Positions 1-7,423 of a DNA stretch of 16,153 nucleotides are shown in pieces. Source of the stretch: Pseudomonadota bacterium. Lineage in GTDB: Bacteria > Pseudomonadota > Gammaproteobacteria > Burkholderiales > Eutrophovitaceae. Numbering within the stretch: the first letter of the stretch is position 1; every line of letters starts with the position of its first letter. Location: assembly GCA_002704665.1 (NCBI GenBank), contig PAHB01000006.1, positions 1-16,153 of the forward strand, in the 5' to 3' direction. Both the position numbers and the translations under genes were made by a program. Under the pieces are notes generated by a model that saw only the letters and a program-made list of their open reading frames with translations, searched no databases and was not told the DNA's origin.

Positions 1-1
1 G

Positions 2-586
2 TCCGGAATATTACCACAACGACTAATATATATCAGTACTAGCGGCGTGTATGGCGATGCAAAAGGTAAGTGGGTTAGTGAAACTGACTTGCCCAATCCC
101 ATTACGGACCGCGGAATTCGAAGGTTAAATGCTGAAAATTTAATCAGAAAATTTGGTAGAGATTCAGGAGTCAGCGTCTCTGTACTTAGGGTGCCAGGAA
201 TTTACTCGAAAGATCGTTTACCTCTAACCAGGCTAAGAACAAAGATGCCACTAATTAGAGATGAAGATGACTCTTTTAGCAATCACGTCCACGTTGTAGA
301 TCTTGTTCGGATAGTTATAGCAGCATTGAGAAAGGGTAAATCCGGCCGTATTTATAACGTTTGTGATGATTCCACGTTGAAGGTAGGTGATTACTTCGAT
401 ATTATCGCGAAAGGCTACGGGTTTGAAAAACCGCGTCGTTTAAAGTTGCGAGATGCTGAAATAGAAATTCCACCGTCGGTTTTTTCGTTTATGCGAGAAT
501 CCCGCCGAGTTAATAATGCCAGGTTAAAGTCTGAGTTGATAGAGAATTTTCATTACCCTTCGGTATCCGATGGCATTTTTTACTAA
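2..586 (+). CDS. NAD(P)-dependent epimerase/SDR-type protein, 3' part (cut by window start)
   Basis: The frame is open from the first bases of the window, so the start lies upstream and only about 194 residues are visible. Near the start is the strand-and-turn LIYISTSGVYGD, typical of extended/atypical short-chain dehydrogenases where a nucleotide-sugar epimerase carries its active-site Ser/Thr. The usual catalytic YxxxK is not seen; the equivalent helix reads DRGIRRLNAE, as in the atypical YeeZ-like SDR branch. Later parts (SNHVHVVDLVRIV, GRIYNVCDD) match the C-terminal half of this group, where they help close the cofactor and substrate site. The N-terminal GxxGxxG nucleotide-binding motif would lie outside the window. 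Substrate unknown. A gap of 29 bases separates it from cutA. Confidence 0.8.
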   Translation, partial: SGILPQRLIYISTSGVYGDAKGKWVSETDLPNPITDRGIRRLNAENLIRKFGRDSGVSVSVLRVPGIYSKDRLPLTRLRTKMPLIRDEDDSFSNHVHVVDLVRIVIAALRKGKSGRIYNVCDDSTLKVGDYFDIIAKGYGFEKPRRLKLRDAEIEIPPSVFSFMRESRRVNNARLKSELIENFHYPSVSDGIFY

Positions 587-615
587 CGTGAATTTTTATT
601 AAAAGTTTTTTTGAA

Positions 616-945
616 ATGAAGAATTTTTGCTATATCCAAGTTTATACTACATTGCCGAGCAAAAAAATTGCTTTGGACTTAGCTAGATTACTTACTGAAG
701 ATAGGCTCATTGCGTGTGCTCAGATTGGCCAAGAGGTTTTGTCTGTCTATACTTGGGAGGGAACCACTGAAGAAACTTACGAGGTCCCATTCGTCTGTAA
801 GACAATTAAATCCAGATACGCACAGGTAGAGAAAAAAATTTTGGCTGAACATCCTTACGAAACCCCGGAAATATTGGTTACCGAGTATATTGGAGGCAGC
901 TCGAGATATTTAAAATGGGTTATAAACCAAACATCCAACAGATGA
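616..945 (+). CDS. cutA: Divalent-cation tolerance protein CutA
   Basis: The product is 109 residues, the usual CutA length. CutA forms a trimer with a ferredoxin-like fold and is linked to copper/divalent metal tolerance, although its biochemical role is unsettled. Visible family marks are the IACAQIG strand, SVYTWEG (about residues 43-49), the VCKT strand (60-63) and HPYETPEI (79-86), followed by a late YLKWV. The ATG at 616 fits the family N-terminus. In many proteobacteria cutA sits directly before dsbD, and here it runs into a DsbD-type gene with an ATGA overlap, so the two are probably translationally coupled. Confidence 0.93.
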   Translation: MKNFCYIQVYTTLPSKKIALDLARLLTEDRLIACAQIGQEVLSVYTWEGTTEETYEVPFVCKTIKSRYAQVEKKILAEHPYETPEILVTEYIGGSSRYLKWVINQTSNR

Positions 946-1379
946 GAAGGCTTAATTTTTTGTGTAAAAATGTGATATTTTTTTTGTTTTTTTTAATTTC
1001 TTTTTCTGTTGCTTCACAAGAGATGAAAACTTTGTCCCCTGATGAGGCTTTTAAAGTTAGCGGGGAAATTGAAAGTAAGGCTTCAGTACTTATTTTATAT
1101 ACTATTGAGGACGGCTACTATTTATATAAGTCAAAGTTTAGCTTTAAAATAAATGATGGAGAGTATGAAGTTGGTGAACCCCTTTTTTCTGAATCAATGC
1201 TTCACAATGATGAGTTTTTTGGAGATGTGGAAATTTATCGAGAAAGGGCTACTATACGCCTATCCAATCTAGATTTAAGTGTTGGGCGGATTGTTATTCA
1301 GATTATAGCTCAAGGGTGCGCTGATCATGGAATATGCTTTCTTCCATTCTCTCAAAAATTGAGTATGTATTGGTTTTAG
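942..1379 (+). CDS. Stand-alone DsbD N-terminal (alpha) domain, periplasmic thiol:disulfide protein
   Basis: This 145-residue product matches only the first domain of DsbD. It has an N-terminal signal peptide (hydrophobic about residues 10-24, ASQ cleavage region), then LSPDEAF, DGYYLYKSKF, a DEFFG cap-loop motif (90-94), and QGCADHGIC with Cys126 and Cys132 in the CX5C spacing of the DsbD-alpha active pair. In full DsbD this domain receives electrons from the membrane beta domain via the C-terminal gamma domain and passes them to periplasmic acceptors. Here translation stops just after the domain, and only 18 bases separate it from the next gene, so the beta and gamma domains are absent. I chose ATG 942 because its ATGA overlap with the cutA stop couples the genes and gives a normal signal peptide; an in-frame upstream ATG at 915 would lengthen the overlap. 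Family assignment is firm; the role without a partner domain is unclear. Confidence 0.85.
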   Translation: MRRLNFLCKNVIFFLFFLISFSVASQEMKTLSPDEAFKVSGEIESKASVLILYTIEDGYYLYKSKFSFKINDGEYEVGEPLFSESMLHNDEFFGDVEIYRERATIRLSNLDLSVGRIVIQIIAQGCADHGICFLPFSQKLSMYWF

Positions 1380-1397
1380 TATTATTAAGCTAAAGAT

Positions 1398-1940
1398 GTG
1401 AAATATATCGTGAATTTTTTATGTAAGAGAAATATGCTAGCGTTGTTGGTGATGTTTTTTTGCGCTGGCGTTTCAACACACCTTTATCTTGATTGGACAA
1501 AGCCCCCCGTTAAGCGTGCGTTGGAAGTGCCTCTTTTGGATTTGAATGGAAATTTAGTAGAAGTCGGCGATTGGCCAGCTGATATTCTAGTCTTAAATTT
1601 CTGGGCGACATGGTGTCCTCCTTGCTTAAACGAAATTCCTTTGTTGGTGGAATTTCAGAAAGAACATCCTCCAAAGAATCTACAGGTTCTAGGGATTGGT
1701 ATTGACAGTGAGTTAAAGCTGCGTGAATTTATAGTTCAAAATAAAGTGAATTATCCAGTTTTAATAGGAAAAAGCGCTGGGATTGATATGGCTTACGAGT
1801 TGGGAAATTTCTCAGGAGGATTACCTTTCACCGTGGTTATAAAAAACAAGGAGCAAATAGTGAAACAAATAGTGGGTGAATTGTCGGAATCAAACCTCCG
1901 CGAAATACAGAAAATGGTGATTGATCAGAAAAAACGCTAA
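1398..1940 (+). CDS. TlpA/ResA-like membrane-anchored periplasmic thioredoxin
   Basis: The 180-residue product has an N-terminal membrane anchor (about residues 12-27) followed by a thioredoxin fold facing the periplasm. The redox site is WCPPC (72-76) within LNFWATWCPPCLNEIP, as in TlpA/ResA/CcmG-type reductases. A cis-proline segment GGLPFT (140-145) completes the active site. Such proteins reduce disulfides in apocytochromes c, copper-site proteins or SoxY-like proteins; which one applies cannot be read from the sequence. It starts with GTG at 1398; an in-frame ATG at 1434 would shorten the cytosolic tail. Coming directly after the DsbD-alpha gene, it may be that protein's redox partner (inference). 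Confidence 0.88.
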   Translation: MKYIVNFLCKRNMLALLVMFFCAGVSTHLYLDWTKPPVKRALEVPLLDLNGNLVEVGDWPADILVLNFWATWCPPCLNEIPLLVEFQKEHPPKNLQVLGIGIDSELKLREFIVQNKVNYPVLIGKSAGIDMAYELGNFSGGLPFTVVIKNKEQIVKQIVGELSESNLREIQKMVIDQKKR

Positions 1941-2022
1941 ATTTAGTAAAAATCTGATAAAATGTGGTTAAAATTAGATATAATCGGTTAAAGTAAGAGT
2001 CAATACACAGGGTCGTTCAAGA
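1941..2022 (+). promoter_or_regulatory. Candidate promoter before aroQ-accB-accC
   Basis: The 82-base gap between tlpA and aroQ is very AT-rich and holds a perfect -10 hexamer TATAAT at 1979-1984. The -35 region is poor (about 1954-1961, ctgataaa). It is the largest gap in the first ten-gene block, so a separate promoter for aroQ and the acetyl-CoA carboxylase genes is plausible. Evidence is a single hexamer in AT-rich DNA. Confidence 0.4.
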
Positions 2023-2469
2023 ATGCAAAGAAAGATTATGGTTTTACATGGACCAAATTTAAATCGACTAGGCACTCGTGAGCCGAGTATTTATGGCAGT
2101 CGAAAATTAACTGACATAAACAAGTTGCTTGAGGAAAAGGCTTCTGGCCATGGAGTTACCTTAGAGATATTTCAAAGTAATTCCGAAGCCGCTCTTATAG
2201 ATCAGATTCAAAAGGCTCCTGATCTTAAATGTGAATTCCTCGTTATTAATCCTGCTGCATTTACCCACACCAGTGTTGCCCTTAGAGACGCCATATCCAG
2301 TGTCAATATCCGGTTTATTGAGGTTCACCTTTCGAATATTCACTCGAGGGAATCGTTTAGGCACAAATCTTTTTTCAGTGATTTGGCCGAAGGGGTAATT
2401 TGTGGTTTAGGTGATTACGGTTATGAAGTAGCTCTGGAATACGCTATAAATCAACTGAAGATGAAATAA
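2023..2469 (+). CDS. aroQ: 3-dehydroquinate dehydratase, type II
   Basis: The 148-residue enzyme dehydrates 3-dehydroquinate to 3-dehydroshikimate, the third step of the shikimate pathway, in the cytosol; type II enzymes usually form dodecamers. Family motifs are all present: GPNLNRLGTREPSIYG with catalytic Arg19 and Tyr24, QSNSE (51-55), INPAAFTHTSVALRDA with Asn76, and EVHLSNIHSRESFR with Glu100 and His102. One small deviation is Ala at position 56, where SNxEG normally has Gly. Three bases separate it from accB, and aroQ directly before accBC is a common betaproteobacterial and gammaproteobacterial arrangement. Confidence 0.96.
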   Translation: MQRKIMVLHGPNLNRLGTREPSIYGSRKLTDINKLLEEKASGHGVTLEIFQSNSEAALIDQIQKAPDLKCEFLVINPAAFTHTSVALRDAISSVNIRFIEVHLSNIHSRESFRHKSFFSDLAEGVICGLGDYGYEVALEYAINQLKMK

Positions 2470-2472
2470 ATT

Positions 2473-2916
2473 ATGGACTTACGAAAAATAAAAAAATTGA
2501 TCGATTTAGTGCAAGAGTCTGGTATTGCGGAATTAGAGATTACGGAAGCGGAGGAAAAGGTAAGAATTAGTCGCCGACTAGAGCCTCCCACACCACAGCA
2601 AGCTCCTCTAGCAACCCCAACGTTTCCAACCGAAGTTTCAAAACAGGTGAAGGAGGGGGGTATTTCTGATTTGCCTGCTGAAAAAAACATAATTAAGTCG
2701 CCGATGGTTGGAACTTTTTACAGAGCCTCTGGACCAGGGCAGAAACCATTTATTGAGGTTGGTCAGCAAGTGGGTACTGGCGACACGATTTGTATTATCG
2801 AGGCAATGAAATTGATGAATGAGATAGAGGCGGAAATTGGCGGTGTAGTTAAACAAATATTTGTTGAAAATGGACAAGCAGTCGAATTTGGGCAGCCTTT
2901 GATTTCGATAGGATGA
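2473..2916 (+). CDS. accB: Biotin carboxyl carrier protein of acetyl-CoA carboxylase
   Basis: At 147 residues this is the normal BCCP length. It carries the biotin that shuttles carboxyl groups from AccC to AccAD in the first committed step of fatty acid synthesis. The N-terminal helix region (MDLRKIKKLIDLV) is followed by a Pro/Ala-rich linker (about 37-55) and the C-terminal biotinyl domain (about 72-147). The biotin attachment motif EAMKLMNE places the modified lysine at Lys113. The thumb segment typical of acetyl-CoA carboxylase BCCPs (SPMVGTFYRASGPG) is present, which distinguishes it from other biotinyl proteins. It is followed after 30 bases by accC. Confidence 0.96.
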   Translation: MDLRKIKKLIDLVQESGIAELEITEAEEKVRISRRLEPPTPQQAPLATPTFPTEVSKQVKEGGISDLPAEKNIIKSPMVGTFYRASGPGQKPFIEVGQQVGTGDTICIIEAMKLMNEIEAEIGGVVKQIFVENGQAVEFGQPLISIG

Positions 2917-2946
2917 ATTTTTTTTTGTTAAATCGCAAAATAATAA

Positions 2947-4299
2947 ATGTTTCATAAAATTCTAATTGCCAATCGTGGAGAGATAGCGTTGAGGGTTCAA
3001 CGGGCCTGCAGAGAATTAGGAATAAAAACGGTTGCAATTTATTCAGAGGCGGATGCTCATGCCAAGTATGTTAAATTGGCAGACGAGTCGGTTTGTATAG
3101 GACCTCCTATGAGTATCGACTCCTATTTGAATATTCCGGCAATCATCAGCGCCGCTGAGGTAACAAACGTAGAGGCCATTCATCCTGGTTACGGTTTTTT
3201 GTCGGAAAATGCGGATTTCGCTGAACGAGTTCAGCAAAGCGGCTTTGTTTTTATAGGACCGAACGCAGACACCATTCGTTTAATGGGGGATAAAGTAAGT
3301 GCCAAGAGGGAAATGATTGATTCTAAAGTTCCGGTCGTGCCAGGTAGTGAGGGAGTTCTTCCCGAAGATGACAGAGCCATAATACAAACAGCCACAGCTG
3401 TCGGCTACCCCGTTCTTGTAAAGGCTGCCGGAGGTGGAGGAGGAAGAGGGATGAGAGTTGTTTTTTCGGAGGACGATCTTTTGTCGGCGGTTGCAATGAC
3501 AAAGCATGAAGCAGAGCTAGCTTTCGGTAATGGAAACTTGTATCTAGAAAAATATCTGGCTAATCCGCGGCACATCGAAATTCAGGTTTTGTCGGACAGC
3601 TACCAAAATTCTATTTATTTTGGTGATCGGGATTGCTCAATGCAACGAAGACATCAAAAAATTTTGGAGGAGGCATCGGCACCTATGATACCCCCTGCTT
3701 CTAAGAAGAAAATAGGGGAAAAATGTGTAGAAGCGTGTAGAAAAATGGGGTATCTGGGCGTAGGTACATTTGAGTTTTTGTACGAAAATGAGGAATTTTA
3801 TTTTATCGAGATGAACACTCGCTTACAGGTCGAACATCCGGTGACGGAGATGATTACTGGGTACGATTTGGTGAAGCATCAGATTAAGGTTGCTGCGGGT
3901 GAAAAGATCGAGTTGCTTCAAAAAGATATTAACTACAACGGGCATGCAATCGAATGTCGAATTAATGCAGAAAATCCAAAAACTTTTAGGCCGTGTCCGG
4001 GTAAAGTCACAGAGTGGCATATGCCGGGTGGACCCGGAGTTAGGGTTGATTCGCACGTTTATAATAATTACTTTGTTCCCCCCTACTATGATTCTATGAT
4101 TGCAAAAATTATCGCTCACGGCAAAGATCGCCAAGAAGCATGCGGAAGGATGCGAATAGCGTTATCAGAGATGGTCGTCGAAGGGATAGAAACAAACTTA
4201 GAACTTCATAAGGATTTATTGAATGACGAGAATTTTTTAAAAGGGGGTACAAGCATTCATTATCTAGAGGAAAAGCTTGAGAACAAAAAAAATAATTGA
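2947..4299 (+). CDS. accC: Acetyl-CoA carboxylase, biotin carboxylase subunit
   Basis: The 450-residue ATP-grasp enzyme carboxylates the biotin on AccB using ATP and bicarbonate. It aligns almost residue for residue with the E. coli enzyme (449 residues): Lys116, Lys159, the glycine loop GGGGGRGMR (162-170), His209, Glu276, and Glu288/Asn290/Arg292 in IEMNTRLQVEH, plus Arg338 in AIECRIN, fall at the expected positions. The N-terminus MFHKILIANRGEIALR fits the family start, so ATG 2947 is secure even though no clear Shine-Dalgarno sequence is seen. The last 23 bases overlap the likely start of prmA. Confidence 0.97.
   Translation: MFHKILIANRGEIALRVQRACRELGIKTVAIYSEADAHAKYVKLADESVCIGPPMSIDSYLNIPAIISAAEVTNVEAIHPGYGFLSENADFAERVQQSGFVFIGPNADTIRLMGDKVSAKREMIDSKVPVVPGSEGVLPEDDRAIIQTATAVGYPVLVKAAGGGGGRGMRVVFSEDDLLSAVAMTKHEAELAFGNGNLYLEKYLANPRHIEIQVLSDSYQNSIYFGDRDCSMQRRHQKILEEASAPMIPPASKKKIGEKCVEACRKMGYLGVGTFEFLYENEEFYFIEMNTRLQVEHPVTEMITGYDLVKHQIKVAAGEKIELLQKDINYNGHAIECRINAENPKTFRPCPGKVTEWHMPGGPGVRVDSHVYNNYFVPPYYDSMIAKIIAHGKDRQEACGRMRIALSEMVVEGIETNLELHKDLLNDENFLKGGTSIHYLEEKLENKKNN
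4267..4270 (+). promoter_or_regulatory. Ribosome binding site deciding the TTG start of prmA
   Basis: GAGG at 4267-4270 lies inside the accC coding end, six bases before TTG 4277. It supports translation of prmA from the end of accC and the presence of the lysine-rich leader. Confidence 0.55.
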
Positions 4300-5239
4300 T
4301 TCAGATCAAAAAAAAAATTTACCAAAAGACAGATGGGTTTTGGTGACGCTAAAAGTTCAACCCAATCACGTAGATATTGTTGAAGAAACGTTTTTCCAAG
4401 AGGGGGCTATCTCAATTGATTTAAAAGATGCTTTCGAGGGAGAAGTTAGAGAGAGTCCTGTTTACGAAAAAATTGAGGATGGGGATCAACTTCGATGGCG
4501 CAGGGTAGAAGTTGCGGCAATCTTTCCGTTTGAGCAAAATATTGCCGTTAGATTAGAAGGCATTCTGTCGCAAGTAGGTATAAAAAAGCCATCAATAATT
4601 CAAGATAAATCTTTCGTTGATAGGGATTGGGTTGCCCAGTCGCAAGAACAATTCCCGGTTACTAGAATTGGTGAGAGGCTTTTGGTGGTCCCCAGTTGGA
4701 AATTGGCAGAATTCAAGCATTCAGAGGGGGTGGTTGCTTTGACTATTGATCCGGGTGCCGCTTTCGGTACTGGTTCGCATGCTACTACGAGACTTTGTTT
4801 GAAATGGATGACTGATAATCCTCCCATAAACAAGTGTGTCATCGATTATGGTTGTGGGTCGGGAATTTTGGCTATTGCAGCTAAAAAGCTTGGCGCAGCA
4901 AAAGTTATCGGAATAGAAATAGACGATGAGGCTTTGTTAGTTGCTAAGCGAAATGCTGAAATAAACGAAGTAGATATTGGTATACGAGACGGTAAAGAAG
5001 AAATTAGTATCTCTTGTGATTTATTGATTGCTAACATTTTAGCCAACCCCTTGATTATAATGGCTCCACTTTTTGCATCAATAATCATTGCTGGTGGTAA
5101 GGTAATTTTGTCGGGCATACTGAGTGAACAAAAGAGATCTGTCATCGCTGCATTCTCATCATTTTTTAATATTCTTAGCGTTCGCGAGGAAGGTGGGTGG
5201 GTATTGCTTGAAGGGGAAAGGATTAAAGGGGAGCTGTGA
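4277..5239 (+). CDS. prmA: Ribosomal protein L11 methyltransferase
   Basis: PrmA trimethylates amino groups of ribosomal protein L11 using S-adenosylmethionine. The N-terminal L11-recognition domain starts around WVLVTLKV (20-27), a linker follows, and the Rossmann methyltransferase domain begins near residue 155. DPGAAFGTGSHATT (158-171), the SAM loop DYGCGSGILAI (190-200) and NILANPL (253-259) are diagnostic. The product is 320 residues, against 293 in E. coli; the excess is mainly a Lys/Asp-rich leader of about 19 residues. The start is TTG at 4277, overlapping accC by 23 bases, chosen because GAGG lies six bases upstream and no ATG or GTG exists before the conserved domain. It ends in a GTGA overlap with the next gene. 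Confidence 0.95.
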   Translation: MRTKKIIDSDQKKNLPKDRWVLVTLKVQPNHVDIVEETFFQEGAISIDLKDAFEGEVRESPVYEKIEDGDQLRWRRVEVAAIFPFEQNIAVRLEGILSQVGIKKPSIIQDKSFVDRDWVAQSQEQFPVTRIGERLLVVPSWKLAEFKHSEGVVALTIDPGAAFGTGSHATTRLCLKWMTDNPPINKCVIDYGCGSGILAIAAKKLGAAKVIGIEIDDEALLVAKRNAEINEVDIGIRDGKEEISISCDLLIANILANPLIIMAPLFASIIIAGGKVILSGILSEQKRSVIAAFSSFFNILSVREEGGWVLLEGERIKGEL

Positions 5240-6039
5240 ACTTGTACACAACGTGTAACGCGTGCAGAACCACCTTTAAAGTAAATACGTCACAGTTAAG
5301 GCAATCAGCTGGCCAAGTTAGATGTGGGTATTGTAAAAATATTTTTGATGCATTTGGTACTTTGACCTCACACGTACCAAAGAACTCAAAAAAATTGCGA
5401 AAAATTCCTTTACCAAATAAGAAAACTTTTGAGGATCATCTAAAAAATTCATCTCTTGGCGGCAAGATTGTAGAAAATGTTGCTCAGGATGATCGACAGG
5501 ATGAAATAAACCTATATGAGACCGAATTTAGAATGAATCCAAAACCTCGAAGGAGAGTGTATTTTTGGTTAATATTGTTTTTTATCGGGCTGGCTAGCAT
5601 GCAATGGGCCTTTTTAAAAAGACAAGTTATCGTGGAGAAGTATCCAATTATTTATGAGAAAATTATAAGCCACTGTAGAATTCCGGAATGCGGGTCAAAT
5701 TACATCGACACCACGACGTGGCTTGATATAGAGTCTTCTGATCTAGTGATAAGTGATTCTTCTGGTGATAAAGTCGCAAAATTGGAAGCCCTTATTCGAA
5801 ATAAGGCCTTATTCACGTTAAGATACCCAACACTAGAAATTTTTCTGTTGGATGAATCAGGTGGTGTTGTCTCCCGCAAATTGTTTTTGCCCTACGACTA
5901 TGTCCTCAAGTACGATCCAAACGTGGGCTTTGCCCCCGACAGTGAGTTGGTTATTCGTCTAAAGTTCAACGTTGAGGAACGTGTAATAACGGACTATCGG
6001 ATGACCCTTAAACCTAATCAGCAAATTATGAAACACTGA
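5236..6039 (+). CDS. Zinc-ribbon, single-pass membrane protein with DUF3426 domain
   Basis: This 267-residue protein has an N-terminal MJ0042-type zinc ribbon with two CxxC pairs (Cys7/Cys10 and Cys30/Cys33). A charged, probably disordered segment runs to about residue 105, one membrane helix follows (about 107-126, WLILFFIGLASMQW), and a C-terminal domain of the DUF3426 type (about 135-267) lies outside the membrane. The topology would put the zinc ribbon in the cytosol and DUF3426 in the periplasm. Function is unknown. Genes of this type commonly follow prmA in betaproteobacteria, and here the GTG start shares bases with the prmA stop (GTGA), implying coupled translation. Confidence 0.85.
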   Translation: MNLYTTCNACRTTFKVNTSQLRQSAGQVRCGYCKNIFDAFGTLTSHVPKNSKKLRKIPLPNKKTFEDHLKNSSLGGKIVENVAQDDRQDEINLYETEFRMNPKPRRRVYFWLILFFIGLASMQWAFLKRQVIVEKYPIIYEKIISHCRIPECGSNYIDTTTWLDIESSDLVISDSSGDKVAKLEALIRNKALFTLRYPTLEIFLLDESGGVVSRKLFLPYDYVLKYDPNVGFAPDSELVIRLKFNVEERVITDYRMTLKPNQQIMKH

Positions 6040-6064
6040 ATTAGAAAACTGTTTTACTCATTTT

Positions 6065-6550
6065 ATGGAGTCTTTAAAAAAAAGTAGCAACGCAAATCAG
6101 ATTACTATTTTTGAACGAATGGTTCTGCTCTTTTTAATAGGGCTTATGGCTACGGCGGTGTTGCAAAGAAATCGCGAATCCTCAAAAATACAAACGACTA
6201 TAGAGACAATGGCCCGAGAGTTGCAGATATGTTTACGCCCAGTTGAAGAGTCTTACATAGAAGGTTCAACCAGCGGAATTTCTGATTCAGTGTCTCATTG
6301 TAAAAATGTTAAGAGTGACCACTTCAATATTTTTAACGTCAATATAAATGGTGTCGTGAAAATAATTTTTTTGAAAGAGCCTTTAAAAAATCAAAATTTG
6401 ACCCTAGTTCCTATTCTTGCAAATGATATTGCTGAGATATCAGGTGATATGAAGCAAAAAATTACAAAGTGGAGATGCGACGTGGATAGTAGTATGCGGG
6501 AGAAAGGTTTTTATCAAAGACTCTGTGGAAGATTGAATGGCGAAGATTAG
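6065..6550 (+). CDS. Degenerate type IV pilin-like protein
   Basis: The 161-residue product is not an obvious named gene, but its N-terminus aligns with class a type IV pilins. After a 12-residue leader, ITIFERMVLLFLIG matches the pilin consensus FTLIELMVVIAIIG position by position, including the key Glu (Glu17, pilin Glu5). The residue before the cleavage site is Gln12, not the Gly needed by prepilin peptidase. The C-terminus (WRC ... LCGRL, Cys138 and Cys154) resembles the disulfide loop at the end of PilA-type pilins, and NLTLVP resembles an internal pilin strand. It follows the DUF3426 gene by 25 bases and is probably the last gene of that operon. It could be a minor pilin, an unprocessed membrane protein derived from a pilin, or a decaying copy. 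Confidence 0.6.
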   Translation: MESLKKSSNANQITIFERMVLLFLIGLMATAVLQRNRESSKIQTTIETMARELQICLRPVEESYIEGSTSGISDSVSHCKNVKSDHFNIFNVNINGVVKIIFLKEPLKNQNLTLVPILANDIAEISGDMKQKITKWRCDVDSSMREKGFYQRLCGRLNGED

Positions 6551-6589
6551 TTTAGATACTCCCCCATGTTTCGTGAGATGTTTTCCTAT

Positions 6590-7423
6590 TTATTTTCTGT
6601 AAACAGAGGAATGTAGTGGTAAGTCGTTACTTAAGAAAGAGTGGAAAAATTCTAGCTCGCTTAGTTTTTGTCCACCAGCACGGAAGGGCTTCACTCTCAT
6701 CGCTTCCATACACCTTTGATAACGCATATGAAGCGTAAAAAGAAACTCGCCTCCGCGGAAAACCGGAAAATTAGTGGTATGACCAACCGCCGGAGATATC
6801 AATTCATCTCTGAAGTAATTACCAGCATGACTAATATGGCAAGACGCGCAAGATAAATTTAATTGTCCCATGCGTCTAAAAAATAGTTCCTTACCTTTTT
6901 TGTATTTACTTAAGGCTGCTTTTGAGTTAATAACCACTTTGGTGGGAAAACCGTCAGACAATTTTCGTGCATAAGAAGTTATGATACCCATGGTTTTAAC
7001 ATCGTCATGAGCAAATGGATGTTCCCCATTCTTTTCAAGACAATCATTTATTTTCATCTCGAAAGTAACGATTTTATCTAGATTTTTATCGTACAAAGGA
7101 TATTTTGCAGCCTCCCCTACTCCGTTTGCAGGGAAACAATCCGCAAAGTATTTACCGTTTGTAAAAGGAGTTTCCCAAATTCTTTGTCCGTTATCTATAT
7201 CTTCTTCAAATGGCGCAAATTGCATTATGCTGTAATACTGCGATTTTGCATCTTCTGAAAACATTAAAGCGCCATATGTGTATTCTGCGATTTTTTTATC
7301 GGGGAACTTTTTTTTATAAAAATTTAGAAGGTTTTGTCTGTCTTGAAAAGGGGTGAAGTTTTCCGCTGCTGATTGTGCAGCCAGAAAAAGTAAATTTATC
7401 ACTACTATGAAAACTTTTATCAC
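6590..7423 (-). CDS. soxA: SoxA, c-type cytochrome subunit of the SoxXA thiosulfate-oxidising complex
   Basis: SoxA with SoxX oxidatively conjugates thiosulfate to the SoxY carrier cysteine in the periplasm. The 277-residue product has a signal peptide (about 1-20). It contains one heme motif, CASCH (192-196), and the conserved Arg-Tyr-Gln-Arg-Cys segment with Cys238, equivalent to the cysteine-persulfide heme ligand and active site of characterised SoxA. The N-terminal half has single cysteines at 96 (FADCFPANG) and 128 (NDCLE) where diheme SoxA proteins carry a second CxxCH, so this is a mono-heme type, presumably with a Cys96-Cys128 disulfide. The GTG start overlaps the soxZ stop (GTGA). 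It is the last gene of the minus-strand operon, 39 bases from the convergent pilin-like gene; I see no terminator hairpin there. Confidence 0.92.
   Translation of the reverse strand: MIKVFIVVINLLFLAAQSAAENFTPFQDRQNLLNFYKKKFPDKKIAEYTYGALMFSEDAKSQYYSIMQFAPFEEDIDNGQRIWETPFTNGKYFADCFPANGVGEAAKYPLYDKNLDKIVTFEMKINDCLEKNGEHPFAHDDVKTMGIITSYARKLSDGFPTKVVINSKAALSKYKKGKELFFRRMGQLNLSCASCHISHAGNYFRDELISPAVGHTTNFPVFRGGEFLFTLHMRYQRCMEAMRVKPFRAGGQKLSELEFFHSFLSNDLPLHSSVYRK

Noticed and set aside
915..941. Upstream ATG as start of the DsbD-alpha gene
   Set aside because: It would give a longer overlap with cutA and extra residues before a normal signal peptide; ATG 942 in an ATGA overlap fits better.
2161..5145. 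Minus-strand frames of 60-105 codons opposite aroQ, accB, accC and prmA
   Set aside because: They lie antisense to well-supported genes and show no family motif or ribosome binding site.
6551..6589. Possible bidirectional terminator between the pilin-like gene and soxA
   Set aside because: No GC-rich stem with flanking T-runs could be found in the 39 bases.
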